From NCBI GenBank assembly GCA_013297925.1, contig JAAFJC010000019.1, positions 1 to 47,955 of the forward strand: 47,955 bases of DNA, in the 5' to 3' direction. Shown here one piece after another: positions 9,814 to 18,700 of this stretch; within the stretch, counting starts at the first letter, position 1, and each line of letters starts with the position of its first letter. This stretch comes from Comamonadaceae bacterium (GTDB taxonomy: Bacteria; Pseudomonadota; Gammaproteobacteria; Burkholderiales; Burkholderiaceae_C). The notes beneath the pieces were generated by a model. It searched no databases and was not told the DNA's origin. It worked only from the letters and a program-made list of their open reading frames with translations. The translations under genes and the position numbers were made by a program.

Positions 9814-10230
9814 ATGACCACCTACAAAATCCAAAAATCCGACGACCAGTGGCGCGCTGAGCTCAAACAAAAAGGCGCAGAGCCCTTGGCTTTTGACGTG
9901 ACCCGACATGAAGCCACGGAAAGAGCGTTCACTGGCAAATACGCTGACAACAAGGCCGAAGGCATTTACGAATGCATTTGCTGTGGCAAAGAGCTCTTCG
10001 CCTCCAAGACCAAATACGACAGCGGCACAGGCTGGCCTTCGTTTTATGATCCTTTGACCAAAGAAGCGGTCGGCGTAAAAGTCGACAAAGGCTTCTGGAG
10101 CACGCGCACAGAAGTGCATTGCTCGGATTGCGGCGCACATTTGGGCCACGTGTTTGAAGACGGGCCAGCGCCCACGGGCTTGCGCTACTGCATGAATTCA
10201 GCCTCTTTGGCTTTTCGGCCTACTATATAA
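9814..10230 (+). CDS. msrB: Peptide-methionine (R)-S-oxide reductase MsrB
   Basis: Repairs the R-epimer of methionine sulfoxide in proteins. At 138 residues it is complete: two zinc CxxC pairs (C54/C57 in ECICCGK and C103/C106 in CSDCG), the GWPSF motif at 73-77, GHVFEDGP near 111-118 and the catalytic Cys126 in RYCMNSASL. It starts 18 bases after selO, so the two are probably co-transcribed; both belong to thiol/oxidative protein maintenance. The last few codons and the stop lie within a repeat element, so the C-terminus (AFRPTI) may be partly repeat-derived. Confidence 0.96.
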   Translation: MTTYKIQKSDDQWRAELKQKGAEPLAFDVTRHEATERAFTGKYADNKAEGIYECICCGKELFASKTKYDSGTGWPSFYDPLTKEAVGVKVDKGFWSTRTEVHCSDCGAHLGHVFEDGPAPTGLRYCMNSASLAFRPTI

Positions 10231-10286
10231 TTGATAGCGGCTTCCGCACATTCTGCGCCGGAAAATGCCCCTTTTGATCTAAAAAA
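10221..10286 (-). repeat. Dispersed 65-bp repeat spanning the msrB-yciB junction
   Basis: TACTATATAATTGATAGC, a degenerate GCGC/GCCGG core and a terminal AAAAAA run appear in family order. The copy covers the msrB stop codon and ends on the first base of the yciB start codon, so it supplies the whole intergenic region including the leader of yciB. Confidence 0.6.
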
Positions 10287-10819
10287 TGAAGCAACTTCTC
10301 GATTTCCTGCCGATTCTGCTCTTCTTCGGCGCGTACAAGATGTACGACATTTATGTGGCCACCGGTGTGATCATGGCTGCCACGGTGGTGCAGATGGCGA
10401 TTCTTTACAAGCTTGAAGGCAAGCTACAGATGATTCATAAAGTCACGCTCGGCCTCGTGCTTGGCTTTGGCGCACTCACGCTGATGCTGCATGACGAGCG
10501 CTTTATCAAGATCAAGCCAACGGTGCTCTACACCGCCATGGGCTTGGCGCTCGCCATTGGCCTGTGGGGCTTTCGCAAGAATTTCCTGCGCATGATGCTC
10601 GGCAATGCGCTCACCTTGCCTGAGCAGGTGTGGCGCAATCTCACGGTGGCTTGGGTGGCCTACACCTTCTTTATGGCGGCGGTCAACGCTTTTGTCGCGT
10701 ACTTCTACACCACCGATCAGTGGGTGAATTTCAAGCTCTGGGGCTATGCCTTTCCGATTGTGTTTCTGGTGGCGCAAGGCTTTTACATTGCGAAGCATCT
10801 GCCGAAAGAAGAAGAATGA
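10286..10819 (+). CDS. yciB: Inner membrane septation protein YciB/IspZ
   Basis: A 177-residue polytopic inner-membrane protein with about five hydrophobic helices. It opens with the family signature [23 protein letters not shown] (core [16 protein letters not shown]) and contains [13 protein letters not shown] and the W-x-N-F-K-L-W-G segment near residue 150. The family contributes to cell envelope integrity and septation (IspA/IspZ). The ATG lies at the edge of a repeat and has no clear Shine-Dalgarno sequence, which is unusual for a conserved gene. Its stop overlaps the bolA start (ATGA). Confidence 0.94.
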   Translation: MKQLLDFLPILLFFGAYKMYDIYVATGVIMAATVVQMAILYKLEGKLQMIHKVTLGLVLGFGALTLMLHDERFIKIKPTVLYTAMGLALAIGLWGFRKNFLRMMLGNALTLPEQVWRNLTVAWVAYTFFMAAVNAFVAYFYTTDQWVNFKLWGYAFPIVFLVAQGFYIAKHLPKEEE

Positions 10820-11082
10820 TTGCAACGGCCGAGGAAGTGCAGCGCCATTTGCAGGAACAATTGCAGGCCACGCGCCTCGAAGTGCTGGATGAATCTGCAG
10901 CGCATGCGGGGCATTCTGGCAACCCAGACGGTGCGACTTTTGGTACGCATTTGCGTGTGCGTATCTCCTCGCCGCAGTTTGCAGGCGTCAACAGAGTGGC
11001 AGCGCATCGGCTTGTGTATGATGCGTGCCAAGGTTTTATCGACCGAGGCCTGCATGCCTTAGCCATTGAAGTTGTGAAGTAA
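10816..11082 (+). CDS. bolA: BolA family protein
   Basis: An 88-residue BolA-like protein. The signature [18 protein letters not shown] followed by [15 protein letters not shown] forms the class II KH-like fold, with the invariant histidine in AAHRLVY. BolA proteins act with monothiol glutaredoxins in Fe-S/redox sensing, or as regulators of morphology. The start at 10816 overlaps the yciB stop by four bases, so the genes are translationally coupled. A longer frame running further upstream is only the shadow of yciB. Confidence 0.92.
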   Translation: MIATAEEVQRHLQEQLQATRLEVLDESAAHAGHSGNPDGATFGTHLRVRISSPQFAGVNRVAAHRLVYDACQGFIDRGLHALAIEVVK

Positions 11083-11101
11083 TTTTTGATAGGAAGAAAC
11101 C

Positions 11102-11881
11102 ATGAAGTTGAAGTTAACCGCCATTGCTCTGAGTCTTTTGGCCACGTCTGCTGTTTGGGCGCAAAACGTCGCCATCGTCAACGGCAAGCCTGTGCCTACC
11201 AGCCGCGTGGAAGCACTGATCAGCCAAGTCACCGCGCAGCAACCTGGCCGCCCCGTGCCGCCCGATGTACAAGCGCAAATCAAAGAAGAAGTGATCAACC
11301 GCGAAGTGTGGATGCAAGAAGCTCAAAAAGTGGGTTTAGATGCCAGCGATGATTACAAGAATCAAATGGAGCAAGCCCGTCAAGTCGTGCTGATCCGCGC
11401 TTTGTTTGCGGATTACCAAAAGAAAAATCCAGTCACGGACGCTGAAATCAAGGCCGAATACGACAAATTCGCGGCAGCCAATGGCGGCAAAGAATACCGC
11501 GCCCGCCACATCTTGGTGGAAAAAGAAGCTGAAGCCACCAAGGCCATCGCAGACTTGAAAAAAGGCGCAAAGTTTGAAGATCTCGCCAAGAAAATCTCCA
11601 AAGATCCAGGCTCAGGCGCCAACGGCGGCGATCTGGATTGGGCCGCTCCTGGCAGCTATGTGAAAGAGTTTTCTGATGCGATGGTCAAACTCGCTAAGGG
11701 CAAATTCACGGATACGCCAGTCAAAAGCCAATTCGGCTTCCACATCATCCGCGTAGACGACGTGCGTGAAACGCAATTGCCTCCTTTTGATCAAGTGAAA
11801 CCTCAAATCTCTCAGCAGCTGACTCAGCAGAAGCTGCAGGCTTACCAGAAGGGTTTGCGGGATAAGGCGAAGATCGAGTAA
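11102..11881 (+). CDS. Periplasmic peptidyl-prolyl cis-trans isomerase, parvulin type
   Basis: A 259-residue exported chaperone/isomerase. Residues 1-20 are a signal peptide (AIALSLLATSAVWA, cleavage before Gln21). A SurA-N-like helical region follows (VAIVNGKPVPTSRVEALI), then a PPIC-type parvulin domain at about residues 130-222, from YRARHILVEKEAEA through GGDLDW to QFGFHIIRVDD. It probably assists folding of exported proteins. It follows bolA by 19 bases, with GGAAG upstream of the ATG. A bidirectional-type terminator follows within 20 bases of its stop. Confidence 0.92.
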   Translation: MKLKLTAIALSLLATSAVWAQNVAIVNGKPVPTSRVEALISQVTAQQPGRPVPPDVQAQIKEEVINREVWMQEAQKVGLDASDDYKNQMEQARQVVLIRALFADYQKKNPVTDAEIKAEYDKFAAANGGKEYRARHILVEKEAEATKAIADLKKGAKFEDLAKKISKDPGSGANGGDLDWAAPGSYVKEFSDAMVKLAKGKFTDTPVKSQFGFHIIRVDDVRETQLPPFDQVKPQISQQLTQQKLQAYQKGLRDKAKIE

Positions 11882-11889
11882 GCCTGAGC

Positions 11890-13080
11890 TTAAGTCAACA
11901 AAGCCCAGTCGATATGCTCTTCCACAAGAGCGCTCGCACTGGGCTTTTTTTCATCTAAGATTTGCCGGATTGCTGCTTTGTCGCTATTCGAGAGCGAAGA
12001 ATTGCGCAAAGCATTCCCCATCGCCACTGCAATATTGCGCTGCCATCTCTCATGCCCAATCCGGCGTATTGCGCTGCCTTCGGTGTAGCGCAAAAATTCC
12101 TCTTCGCTCCAGCTAAACAGCGTCACCAGCTGCTGGCCAGTCAGCCCTGCTCGCTCATCAAAATCCGGCAATGCGCTGCGCTGCGCGAACTTGTTCCATG
12201 GGCAGACGAGCTGGCAATCGTCGCAACCGTAGATGCGGTTACCCATCAAGGGACGCAGCTCTAACGGGATTGGCCCGGCATGCTCAATCGTCAAGTAGGA
12301 GATGCAGCGCCGTGCATCAAGCAAGTAAGGCTCCAGAATAGCCTGCGTAGGACACACATCCAGGCAGCTGGTGCAACTGCCGCAATGCGCTGCTACGGGC
12401 GCGGTGGCGGGCAGCGCGAGATCCACATAGATTTCGCCGAGGAAAAACATACTCCCTGCTTCGCGCGACAGAATCAGCGTGTGTTTGCCGCGCCAGCCAA
12501 TGCCGCTGCGCGCAGCCAGCTCGGCTTCCAGCACAGGCGCTGAATCGGTGAACACGCGGTGGCCAAACGGGCCGATCTCTTGCGCAATCCGGTCTGCTAA
12601 CTTTTGCAAACGAGCGCGCAGAACTTTATGGTAATCGCGCCCTCTGGCGTAGACTGAAACAATGCCCTCCGCTGGCCGTTCCAAACGAGAAAACTCTATC
12701 GTTTGCCAACTACTCACTTCTCCCGTCCCGTTCGGGCTGAGCTTGGCCTGTCCTGAGCTCGTCGAAGGGTCGAAGCCCTCCTGCCGTTCGACAAGCTCAG
12801 GGCGAACGGAAATGGACTCAGGCAAATAATCTAGCCGTGCCGTGATCACACTCACCGTGCCCGGCACAAGCTCCGCAGGCCGCGCACGCTTCATGCCGTG
12901 CGAGGCCATGTAATGCATGCTGCCATGAAAGCCAGCATCCAGCCAAGCCTGCAAGCCAGGCTCCGCATCGCTTAAATCACAAGTGGCCACGCCGATTTGA
13001 GACAATCCCAGTTCTGCGCCCCATTTGCGCAGCCGTTGCAGGAATTCCTGCGTGTTGATTGGCTCTCTAGTGGCGTGCAT
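11890..13080 (-). CDS. queG: Epoxyqueuosine reductase QueG, with in-frame repeat insertion
   Basis: Last step of queuosine formation in tRNA; cobalamin-dependent reduction of epoxyqueuosine. Visible are the N-terminal region WLDAGFHGSMHYMASHG, RDYHKVLRARLQKLAD, SGIGWRGKHTLIL, and two 4Fe-4S motifs: CGSCTSCLDVCPTQA and, after CISY, CDDCQLVCPWN. The start at 13080 gives 396 residues; the in-frame ATG upstream adds 37 residues that overlap tsaE and are unlike QueG. About 35 residues between DYLPES and WQTIEFSRLE come from a TTCGACAAGCTCAGG-type repeat (VRPELVERQEGFDPSTSSG...). The insertion lies in a surface-type linker and leaves all motifs intact, so the enzyme may well be active. Confidence 0.92.
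   Translation of the reverse strand: MHATREPINTQEFLQRLRKWGAELGLSQIGVATCDLSDAEPGLQAWLDAGFHGSMHYMASHGMKRARPAELVPGTVSVITARLDYLPESISVRPELVERQEGFDPSTSSGQAKLSPNGTGEVSSWQTIEFSRLERPAEGIVSVYARGRDYHKVLRARLQKLADRIAQEIGPFGHRVFTDSAPVLEAELAARSGIGWRGKHTLILSREAGSMFFLGEIYVDLALPATAPVAAHCGSCTSCLDVCPTQAILEPYLLDARRCISYLTIEHAGPIPLELRPLMGNRIYGCDDCQLVCPWNKFAQRSALPDFDERAGLTGQQLVTLFSWSEEEFLRYTEGSAIRRIGHERWQRNIAVAMGNALRNSSLSNSDKAAIRQILDEKKPSASALVEEHIDWALLT
11900..11951 (+). terminator. Intrinsic terminator for the parvulin gene, embedded in the queG 3' end
   Basis: AAAGCCCAGT pairs with ACTGGGCTTT across a 28-base interior, followed by a run of T. The hairpin lies wholly within the convergent queG coding region, so the last queG codons double as a terminator. 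The interior can form a further short hairpin (GCTCTTccacaAGAGC). Confidence 0.75.
12728..12809. repeat. TTCGACAAGCTCAGG-type inverted repeat pair inside queG
   Basis: Two copies of the CCGTTCGxxCTGAGCTTGTCGAA motif face each other, with an extra CCTGTCCTGAGCTCGTCGAAGGGTC unit (core CTGAGCTCGTCGAAGGG) between. This family is widespread in proteobacterial intergenic DNA. Here it is read through in frame by queG. Confidence 0.85.
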
Positions 13081-13554
13081 GCCTTGATTGTAGAAACTGT
13101 TTTGAATTGGCCCGATGAGGCAGCCACGCAGGCCTTCGCGGAGCAATTGGCCACCCTGCCCGCTGTGCGCAATGCTTTGATCGAGCTGCATGGTGATCTA
13201 GGTGCGGGAAAGACGAGCTTTGTGCGCCATCTGCTGCGCGCTTTAGGCGTGCAAGGCCGCATCAAGAGCCCAAGCTATGCGGTGGTGGAGCCTTACACGG
13301 TCGAGACGGATCAAGGCGAGTTGAACATTTGGCATTTCGATCTCTATCGCTTTGCCAATCCGCGCGAGTTTGAAGAAGCCGGCTTTCGCGATTTGCTCGC
13401 CAGCCCCGGCCTGAAACTGGTGGAATGGCCTGAGAAGGCGCAAGGCGTGTTGCCAGCGCCTGATTTGGCGCTGCACATCACAGCCATTGGCGATGATTCG
13501 CGCAGCGTGAAGGCCATAGCGTATACGCTACGCGGGCAGGAGCTGCTGGCATGA
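13075..13554 (+). CDS. tsaE: tRNA threonylcarbamoyladenosine biosynthesis ATPase TsaE
   Basis: P-loop ATPase that works with TsaB/TsaD in t6A modification of tRNA. Walker A GDLGAGKTS is at about residues 40-48, followed by the family motifs RIKSPSYAVVEPY and the Walker B-like IWHFDLYRF, then EFEEAGFRDLL and LVEWPEKA. The start is uncertain. I take GTG 13075, which gives 159 residues; an ATG at 12997 would add 26 residues inside queG, and TTG codons at 13084 and 13102 are alternatives. The 5' end overlaps the divergent queG start by a few bases. Its 3' end overlaps amiC (ATGA), a common pairing. Confidence 0.9.
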   Translation: MHALIVETVLNWPDEAATQAFAEQLATLPAVRNALIELHGDLGAGKTSFVRHLLRALGVQGRIKSPSYAVVEPYTVETDQGELNIWHFDLYRFANPREFEEAGFRDLLASPGLKLVEWPEKAQGVLPAPDLALHITAIGDDSRSVKAIAYTLRGQELLA

Positions 13555-14939
13555 GCATCTCCCGCAGGGATACATTGCAATTTGGAAGCCTCATCCTGCT
13601 CCTCGCCGGCACAGATATTGCGTGGGGCGCTACTATTTTAGGAGTCCGCGTCTGGCCGGCTCAGGATTACACGCGGGTCACGATTGAGAGCGATGGCTTG
13701 CTGAAAGCCAAGCAAAGCTTCATCACTAGCCCGCCGCGCTTGGCTATTGATATTGAAGGCATTGAGCTTTCTCCGCAGCTCAAAGAGCTGGTGGGCAGCG
13801 TGAAGAGTGATGATCCGTTCATCAGCGGCATCCGCGTCGGCCAGAATGCGCCCGGCGTGGTGCGGCTCGTGATTGATCTCAAGCAAAGCGCCCTGCCCCA
13901 AGTGTTTAATCTGCCGCCGATTGCGGCGTATCAGCACCGGCTCGTGTTTGATCTGTATCCCACGCAGGCGATTGATCCGCTGCAGGCACTGATTGCAGAA
14001 AAAGAGAGAGAGAAAGCCAAGGCAGCTACTCCTTCGCCACGTGATCCCACAGCGCCCCGCGCTGTTGATCCATTAGGCGATCTCATCGCTCAGCAATCGA
14101 ATCGCTCAACTGCGCCCACCACTCCCAGCACTACAAAAACAGTAGCGCCCCGCGCAGATTCTATGCCGGCGAACCCTGATAATTCTTCTAAAAACCCTGT
14201 AAGAAGCAGCACGGATCGCCTCATCATCATTGCGCTTGATCCCGGCCACGGCGGTGAAGATCCTGGCGCGATTGGCCCTGCTGGCACGCGTGAGAAAGAC
14301 ATCACGCTCAAAGTCGCGCTCAAACTGCGCGAGCGCATCAATGCCAGCACCATCAAGGGCAATCCGATGCGCGCCTTCCTCACGCGTGATGGCGATTTCT
14401 TTGTGCCTCTGCATGTGCGCGTACAAAAAGCCCAGCGGGTACAGGCCGATCTTTTCATCAGCATCCATGCCGATGCCTTCACTGTGCCTACTGCACGTGG
14501 CGCAAGCGTGTTTGCGCTCAGCCAGCGCGGTGCATCCAGCGCTACAGCACGCTATATGGCGCAGAAAGAAAACAGCGCCGATGCGGTAGGCGGTATCAGC
14601 GTGCAAACCAAAGACGCTCAGGTGCAGCGCGCTCTGCTCGATATGAGCACCACCGCCCAAATCAACGACAGTTTGGAGCTGGGCAGCAAGGTGCTTGGTG
14701 AAATTGGCAGCTTCGCGAAACTGCATAAGCCACGCGTCGAGCAAGCTGGCTTCGCTGTGCTCAAAGCGCCCGATATCCCCAGCGTGCTGATCGAAACCGC
14801 CTTCATCAGCAATCCGGAGGAGGAGCAAAAGCTCAGGGATGAAGCCTACCAAGACCAACTCGCAGACAGCATCCTCAGAGGTCTTTTGCGTTACTTCGCG
14901 AAGAATCCTCCGCTGGCCAGAACCCGTACTCGTTCATAA
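13551..14939 (+). CDS. amiC: N-acetylmuramoyl-L-alanine amidase AmiC type (Tat signal, AMIN, Amidase_3)
   Basis: Septal peptidoglycan hydrolase needed to separate daughter cells. The N-terminus SRRDTLQFGSLILLLAG looks like a Tat signal. An AMIN domain follows at about 28-138, a low-complexity linker at 140-222, then an Amidase_3 catalytic domain at 223-455. Zinc and catalytic residues are visible: H233 (DPGHGG), E248 (REKDI), H306 (SIHADAF) and E415 (VLIETAFISN). The linker holds a repeat-family copy encoding about TVAPRADSMPANP, in frame. It is translationally coupled to tsaE. Length (462) is slightly above average because of the linker. Confidence 0.94.
   Translation: MSISRRDTLQFGSLILLLAGTDIAWGATILGVRVWPAQDYTRVTIESDGLLKAKQSFITSPPRLAIDIEGIELSPQLKELVGSVKSDDPFISGIRVGQNAPGVVRLVIDLKQSALPQVFNLPPIAAYQHRLVFDLYPTQAIDPLQALIAEKEREKAKAATPSPRDPTAPRAVDPLGDLIAQQSNRSTAPTTPSTTKTVAPRADSMPANPDNSSKNPVRSSTDRLIIIALDPGHGGEDPGAIGPAGTREKDITLKVALKLRERINASTIKGNPMRAFLTRDGDFFVPLHVRVQKAQRVQADLFISIHADAFTVPTARGASVFALSQRGASSATARYMAQKENSADAVGGISVQTKDAQVQRALLDMSTTAQINDSLELGSKVLGEIGSFAKLHKPRVEQAGFAVLKAPDIPSVLIETAFISNPEEEQKLRDEAYQDQLADSILRGLLRYFAKNPPLARTRTRS
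14131..14195 (-). repeat. Dispersed 65-bp repeat inside amiC (in frame)
   Basis: On the plus strand: CTACAAAAACAGTAGCGCCC, CGCGCAGATTCTATGCCGGC, then a spacer and TAAAAAC. The core is close to consensus. It falls in the linker between the AMIN and amidase domains, where insertions should be tolerated. Confidence 0.85.
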
Positions 14940-15733
14940 AACCGCCTGAGCATCGTTAAAACAGAGAACGCATACCTCATCTCAATATGCTGTACACGGT
15001 GGCCATGAATGAAGAGAATACCGTCGCATATGACCCGCGCCTTTGAAGGCCGCAGATTCTTTACAAGATCTAGCCACGTCCATCGCATGATCCGCCTCAA
15101 ATACTGGCAACAACCGCCTGTTCACCGCCAGAGAGCATGAAAATTTCAATACATCTCACGCACCTATACCCATGCTGAGCTTGCGCGCTATCTCAATATT
15201 AGGCAAACCACGGTGCTCACCTATGCTGGAAAGATCTGCAGCAAACGCAGCGTACACAGCAAAACAGAGGTAGTTTTTGAAGAGCGTCAACTGGGCTTAA
15301 TCAAATAGCGCCACGATCCGTTGCCTCCAGTGGCTTTTGTGTTGCTCAGCATCGCCGGCAATGATGCCCGCAAGCTTGGTGCAATCTGTGGCGCTCCGCA
15401 GCGCAAGTTTGGAGGCCAGTGCATCATCGTCCTATGCAGGCCTCTAAGCTGTGAGCTAAGGCAATGCAGATGAACTGCGACACACATTTCTGACGAATCA
15501 GCTTTGACGGCAAACCATCAAGCGCGAGCCTATCGCAATCTCAGCACCAATCTTGAGCAATAGCCGCTGGTAGACCTACGAGTTCGTACGGAATGGCTCA
15601 TTTCGAAATGAAAAATGTTAGCCAATCTCTGAATAAACGCCACCCATGAGTTTTGAATTTAAAACGCGAGTAACTCAAGCTACATAAGATACAAATCCCT
15701 AACACGCGACTTTAAACAGTGCTGATAAATTCC
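14940..15733. other. Non-coding or decayed region
   Basis: About 790 bases with no open frame of convincing codon usage. It holds a LuxR-type HTH remnant (15105-15308, listed separately). Downstream to about 15570 the bases read like decayed coding sequence with interrupted frames but no family I recognise. The last 150 bases are AT-rich and probably contain the promoter for the large lipoprotein gene. Confidence 0.6.
15105..15308 (+). pseudogene. Remnant of a LuxR/NarL-type response regulator (HTH domain only)
   Basis: From 15159 to the stop at 15308 one frame reads RTYTHAELARYLNIRQTTVL, then TYAGKICSKRSVHSKTEVVF, then EERQLGLIK. This matches the C-terminal LuxR helix-turn-helix, where family members usually have YxxAEIARLLxIxxxTVxTHxxxIYxKLxVxSKTEAVFEAxxLGL. 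Just upstream, in another frame, LFTAREHENFN resembles the LTxREhEIL lead-in, implying a frameshift near 15150. No receiver domain is readable. The gene is dead; the residues still visible suggest fairly recent decay. Confidence 0.7.
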
Positions 15734-15752
15734 CGTTGAAACAATTTCAACG
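15734..15752. promoter_or_regulatory. Perfect inverted repeat before the G8-domain lipoprotein gene
   Basis: CGTTGAAA-CAA-TTTCAACG is a perfect 8-bp-armed palindrome that ends nine bases before the ATG. It could be an operator, or a hairpin in the mRNA leader that covers the ribosome site. No Shine-Dalgarno sequence is evident in this leader. Confidence 0.45.
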
Positions 15753-15761
15753 TCTTACATC

Positions 15762-18700
15762 ATGCTAAAAACTGTTTGGAAACAATGGCTTCGATACCTT
15801 GTATTGATAGGTGTTTGCGTGGTTCTCCTGCAAGCCTGCGGCGGAGGGGGTGGTGCCTCTTCTACTGCTGCTGCGCCCGGCACAGTGAGTCAACCAACAG
15901 GAGCTACGACACCTCCTGGATCGGGAACGAATCCTGGCGATCCTGGCACAACGCCTGTAGACCCTGGCACAACAGCCATCAATCTTCCCGCATTAACTGG
16001 CCTGCCCGGCCTGACCAATGCGCCAGCAACATCCCCCCTCTTTGCAGCAGCAGCCTCTTTAGACACCAGCAAAGCCCCACCCGCCATCATTGCTGCCGCC
16101 AATGGTTTATGGAGCAATCCAGATACTTGGAATCTGAAGCGGCTACCGGCAGATAACGATGTTGTCTCGATACCAAAAAACATCAGCGTGAGTCTGGCCA
16201 GCGCCACAGCAAAGCTAGGTGGCTTGTGGCTCCAAGGCCGCTTAGATTTTTCCAATGTGGATGGCGTGCTGCTCAACACGCGCTTCACGATGATCACTGG
16301 CACCTTGCAAGCGGGGAGCGACGCGCAGCCTTTTTCTCGCAAAGCAGCGATTGAGCTTTGGGGCAATGACATCACACAAACCATGATGGGCATGGGCACG
16401 AAAAATCTAGCCGTGCTGGCTGGCGGCATGTTGAAGCTACACGGGGAGAACCGCCTCGCGTGGACAAAGCTGGATGCCAACGCCGCAGCTGGCAGCACAA
16501 GGCTTACCTTAAAAGACGATGCATCAAGCTGGCGTGTGGGTGACAAAATCGTGATCGCTTCCGGCTCGATAGATCCGCGCGATGCACAGGTCCTCACCAT
16601 CACTGCGGTCAATCAAAAGCAAATTGACGTGAGCCCTGCTCTTGCCAAATCTCGCTATGGCAGCTTACAAACCTTCAACGGCAAAACACTCGATCAGCGC
16701 CCCGCGATTGGCCTGTTATCGCGCAATTTAATCGTGCGCGGCGCGCCAGATTCCGACGCGATTGCATTCGGTGGTCATATCATGGTGATGGCAGGAGGGC
16801 ATGCGCAAGTGACCGGGGTAGAGCTGCAACGCATGGGCCAGCGCGGATTGCCAGGGCGGTATCCAATTCATTGGCATGAAGCGGGAGATCGTGCAGGCAG
16901 TTATGCGATTGCCAATTCCATCAACGTGAGTTTCCAGCGTGCTGTAGTGGTGCATTCCAGCAGCCAAGTCTTGGTGGATTCGAACGTGTCCTATGACGTC
17001 TCCAATCATGCCTTTGTGTGGGCCGAGGATGGCGACGAAGTAGGCAACGTGTTGACGCGCAATCTCAGCGTCTTGGTGCGTACGCCTGAGGAGAAGCACT
17101 TTGCTTTCCCCATCAACAATGCCTTCTTCGCCAATTCATCCCAGGGTGAGAGCCGAGCTGCAGGCTTTTGGGGGCGCAGTATGAGCAAGCATGTGCTGCG
17201 AGACAACATTTCAGCGGGTTCTCTTGAGGGTTTTGGTTTCTTTGTTGACTTGTTCACGCCAGCGCCTGATTCACCTGTTGATGGCAGCGGCATGATTTTT
17301 GACGGCAACACAGCGCACTCCACACTCGTGACCTTTGTAACGGGCAATCAGATCAATTACCCAGAAGCCACACGCGGCCACGGCTTGATGGTGACTACCG
17401 GGGCCAGCCCAGATATTGATCATGTCTTTCAAAACTACACCGGCTATCAAAACGTCTCTGGCGCATGGCTGGAAGATCGCGCCACGGTGCTGAAAAACTC
17501 CATCGTGGCAGACAACGGCAGCGGTGTCATCGTGTTGCGCGGCGTGGTGGACGGTGTAACAGTGGTGGGCAACAGTGCCAATACGACGCCCACGCCTCGC
17601 ATGGTGGCTTCGGTGAAAACCAATTCACCAGCGGGCATTCAGGTGGCAGGCAGCAACCATGGGGGAAAACGTGTGCCTTTGATTCGCAGCGCAACGATTG
17701 TGAATCAACAAGGAGCAGGCATTCTCTGGGATCCTGAGAATATTTCCCCGGCTGCAGCGTTTAACCAGGTGCAGTTTGTCAACACCCCCACCAAACTTTT
17801 GGTCTCGCCCACTGATCGCTTTGAATTCGCTGAGCCGCCCAACCATGGTTTCAAAGACATGGCGGGCGTCGTCTCGGGCAGCGGCGCACCTTCCGTTGTG
17901 ATGATGCCCGATACCACGCTGTTTGACGCCAGCTGCACGAACAACAACAGTGTGCCAGCTGTGGTTTGCCCGCTAAGCAGCTTGCTGATCGCACATGCAA
18001 GCCAAAGCTTGGACTTGATCGAAGCTGCAGGACAGATCACCTACTTGCGTTATTACAACGTAGAAGGCGACAGCATGCCCTTACAAGGCGCGGCCAGCTG
18101 GGTGGGCGTGGGCAAGCAATATGTTGCTAGGGGCGTCACTGGCAATTCACTAACGCTGAACTTTGACGAATCAGCGGGAAAAACTGTAGAAATAGCGCTG
18201 CCTGCGAGCAGTGCACCGAGCCGCATTGTGCAGAGCACGCAAGCTGTTCCCTCAGCAGGCAGCTTAGGCACATTGCGCAGCAGTGGTAGCACGGCTTACT
18301 TTTACGATGCAGGGCAAAAGCAAATCGTGCTGCGCTATGTCGGCGTGCTTGCGAGCCAAAAAATCGAGATCACAGCAGCATTTGTAGCCAACACCACGAT
18401 TGGTAGATTAGCAATGGCGACTTCGTCCAGCGGTGCCAATGGTTTTGACTACAGCGTCTATGCAAACTCGGCAAGCTATCAGTTGCGCTACGGCATACCT
18501 GGAGGCAACGCGAGCCGATCTGCGAGAGTGGGCAACACGACAGTCAATGATCCGAGCTTCCTGAATACCAGCACGGCGCGAGATACCACCGTGATCCGTG
18601 GCTACGTGTATGCACCCGATGATGGTATTTATCGCTTTGCCTTGTGGGGCAATGGCGGCGGCACATCGGTGTTGATCGGTGACAGTTGGGTGATGGGCCA

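Noticed and set aside
15287-15487. Short open frame on the minus strand in the decayed region.
   Set aside because: It is antisense to the LuxR remnant and its surroundings, without ribosome site or recognisable domain.
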